Shown piece by piece: positions 63,850 to 64,000 of a stretch of 64,000 bases of DNA (position 1 is its first letter; each line of letters starts with the position of its first letter). The notes under the pieces were generated by a model. The model had not been told where the DNA came from. It made no database searches and saw only the letters and a list, made by a program, of their open reading frames with translations. The DNA comes from Prorocentrum cordatum (taxonomy: Eukaryota; Sar; Dinophyceae; Prorocentrales; Prorocentraceae), in contig CAUYUJ010003544.1 in the NCBI GenBank assembly GCA_963575745.1, forward strand, positions 1 to 64,000. The letters run 5' to 3'. Both the position numbers and the translations under genes were made by a program.

Positions 63850-64000
63850 GGAGCGAAGCCTTCGACGATCGTGCGGGAGACGAGGATCTCGATGCCCGAC
63901 TCGGACGCCTCAGCGCGAGCCCATCCACCGAGCGCGAGAGCGGGGAGAGCGGGGAGGCGAGTGGGGAGGGGGGAGGGGGGAGGGGGAGGGCCAAGGAGGA
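63850..64000 (+). CDS. Candidate exon running off the window
   Basis: After a pyrimidine tract and an AG (CTCGTCGGGAG) the plus frame is open to the window edge. It reads EAFDDRAGDEDLDARLGRLS then ASPSTERESGESGEASGEGG, acidic and Ser/Gly-rich. It has no ATG, as expected for an internal exon. No family was recognised. Confidence 0.35.

Overview
This window looks like nuclear DNA of a dinoflagellate. Four observations support this. A relict of the dinoflagellate trans-spliced leader, matching 20 of 21 positions, sits on the minus strand at 60490-60510. There are several decayed non-LTR retrotransposons with reverse transcriptase, RNase H and a C-terminal Cys-rich knuckle. There is a decayed Pif1-type helicase with dinoflagellate-like motifs. 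The DNA is GC-rich and packed with microsatellites and short inverted-repeat elements. The genus cannot be determined from the sequence. No rRNA, tRNA, operon, promoter or CRISPR array was recognised.

Intact coding sequence is sparse and almost all exon-like. The best gene is on the minus strand, 34920 to 29978. Four exons encode a starch-binding CBM20 domain followed by a coiled coil and an Ala/Gly-rich tail ending in a stop codon. Its introns are filled with, or consist of, short terminal-inverted-repeat (TIR) elements. A second probable minus-strand gene ends at 47695. Further exon-like segments occur at about 7.0, 37.2, 39.7-40.1, 46.5 and 63.9 kb.

Layout: 0-9 kb holds a 102-bp satellite, a 1.2-kb foldback and microsatellites. 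9-15 kb holds a 90-bp array, an 80-bp array, a Pif1-like pseudogene and a ~160-bp array. 15-29 kb is mostly microsatellite with scattered TIR elements. 29-35 kb is the CBM20 gene. 35-41 kb is a dense field of TIR elements around exon fragments. 41-46 kb has two LINE fragments. 46-50 kb has the second gene. 52-60.5 kb has retroposed sequence and LINE material ending at the spliced-leader relict. 60.5-64 kb is mostly simple repeat.

Repeat families are named here for cross-reference. A: TIR TTAAGTCGGGC, 8-bp target duplication, introner-like. B: GGATGACGAT ends. C: TA-CAGTCGGGGC, mariner-like. D: CCCAGACATG ends. E: long palindrome around CGCGGATTTCTTGGATC. F: GGGCGAAAGGGGG ends. G: CTTCTTAGAAG hairpins. 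H: GAGCAGGGACCG ends. I: CATCGACC ends. J: GGTGGACAAACCTCC ends. K: GGCAGAACTGGGTTTAGTG. L: a dispersed repeat with copies at 8.86 and 20.1 kb.

The most interesting system is family A. Thirteen copies are present. In two separate genes the 8-bp target duplication supplies the 5' splice site, and the junction between element end and duplication supplies the AG acceptor. Removing the element plus one duplication copy restores an open frame. This is the signature of introner elements, that is, transposons that insert as ready-made introns.
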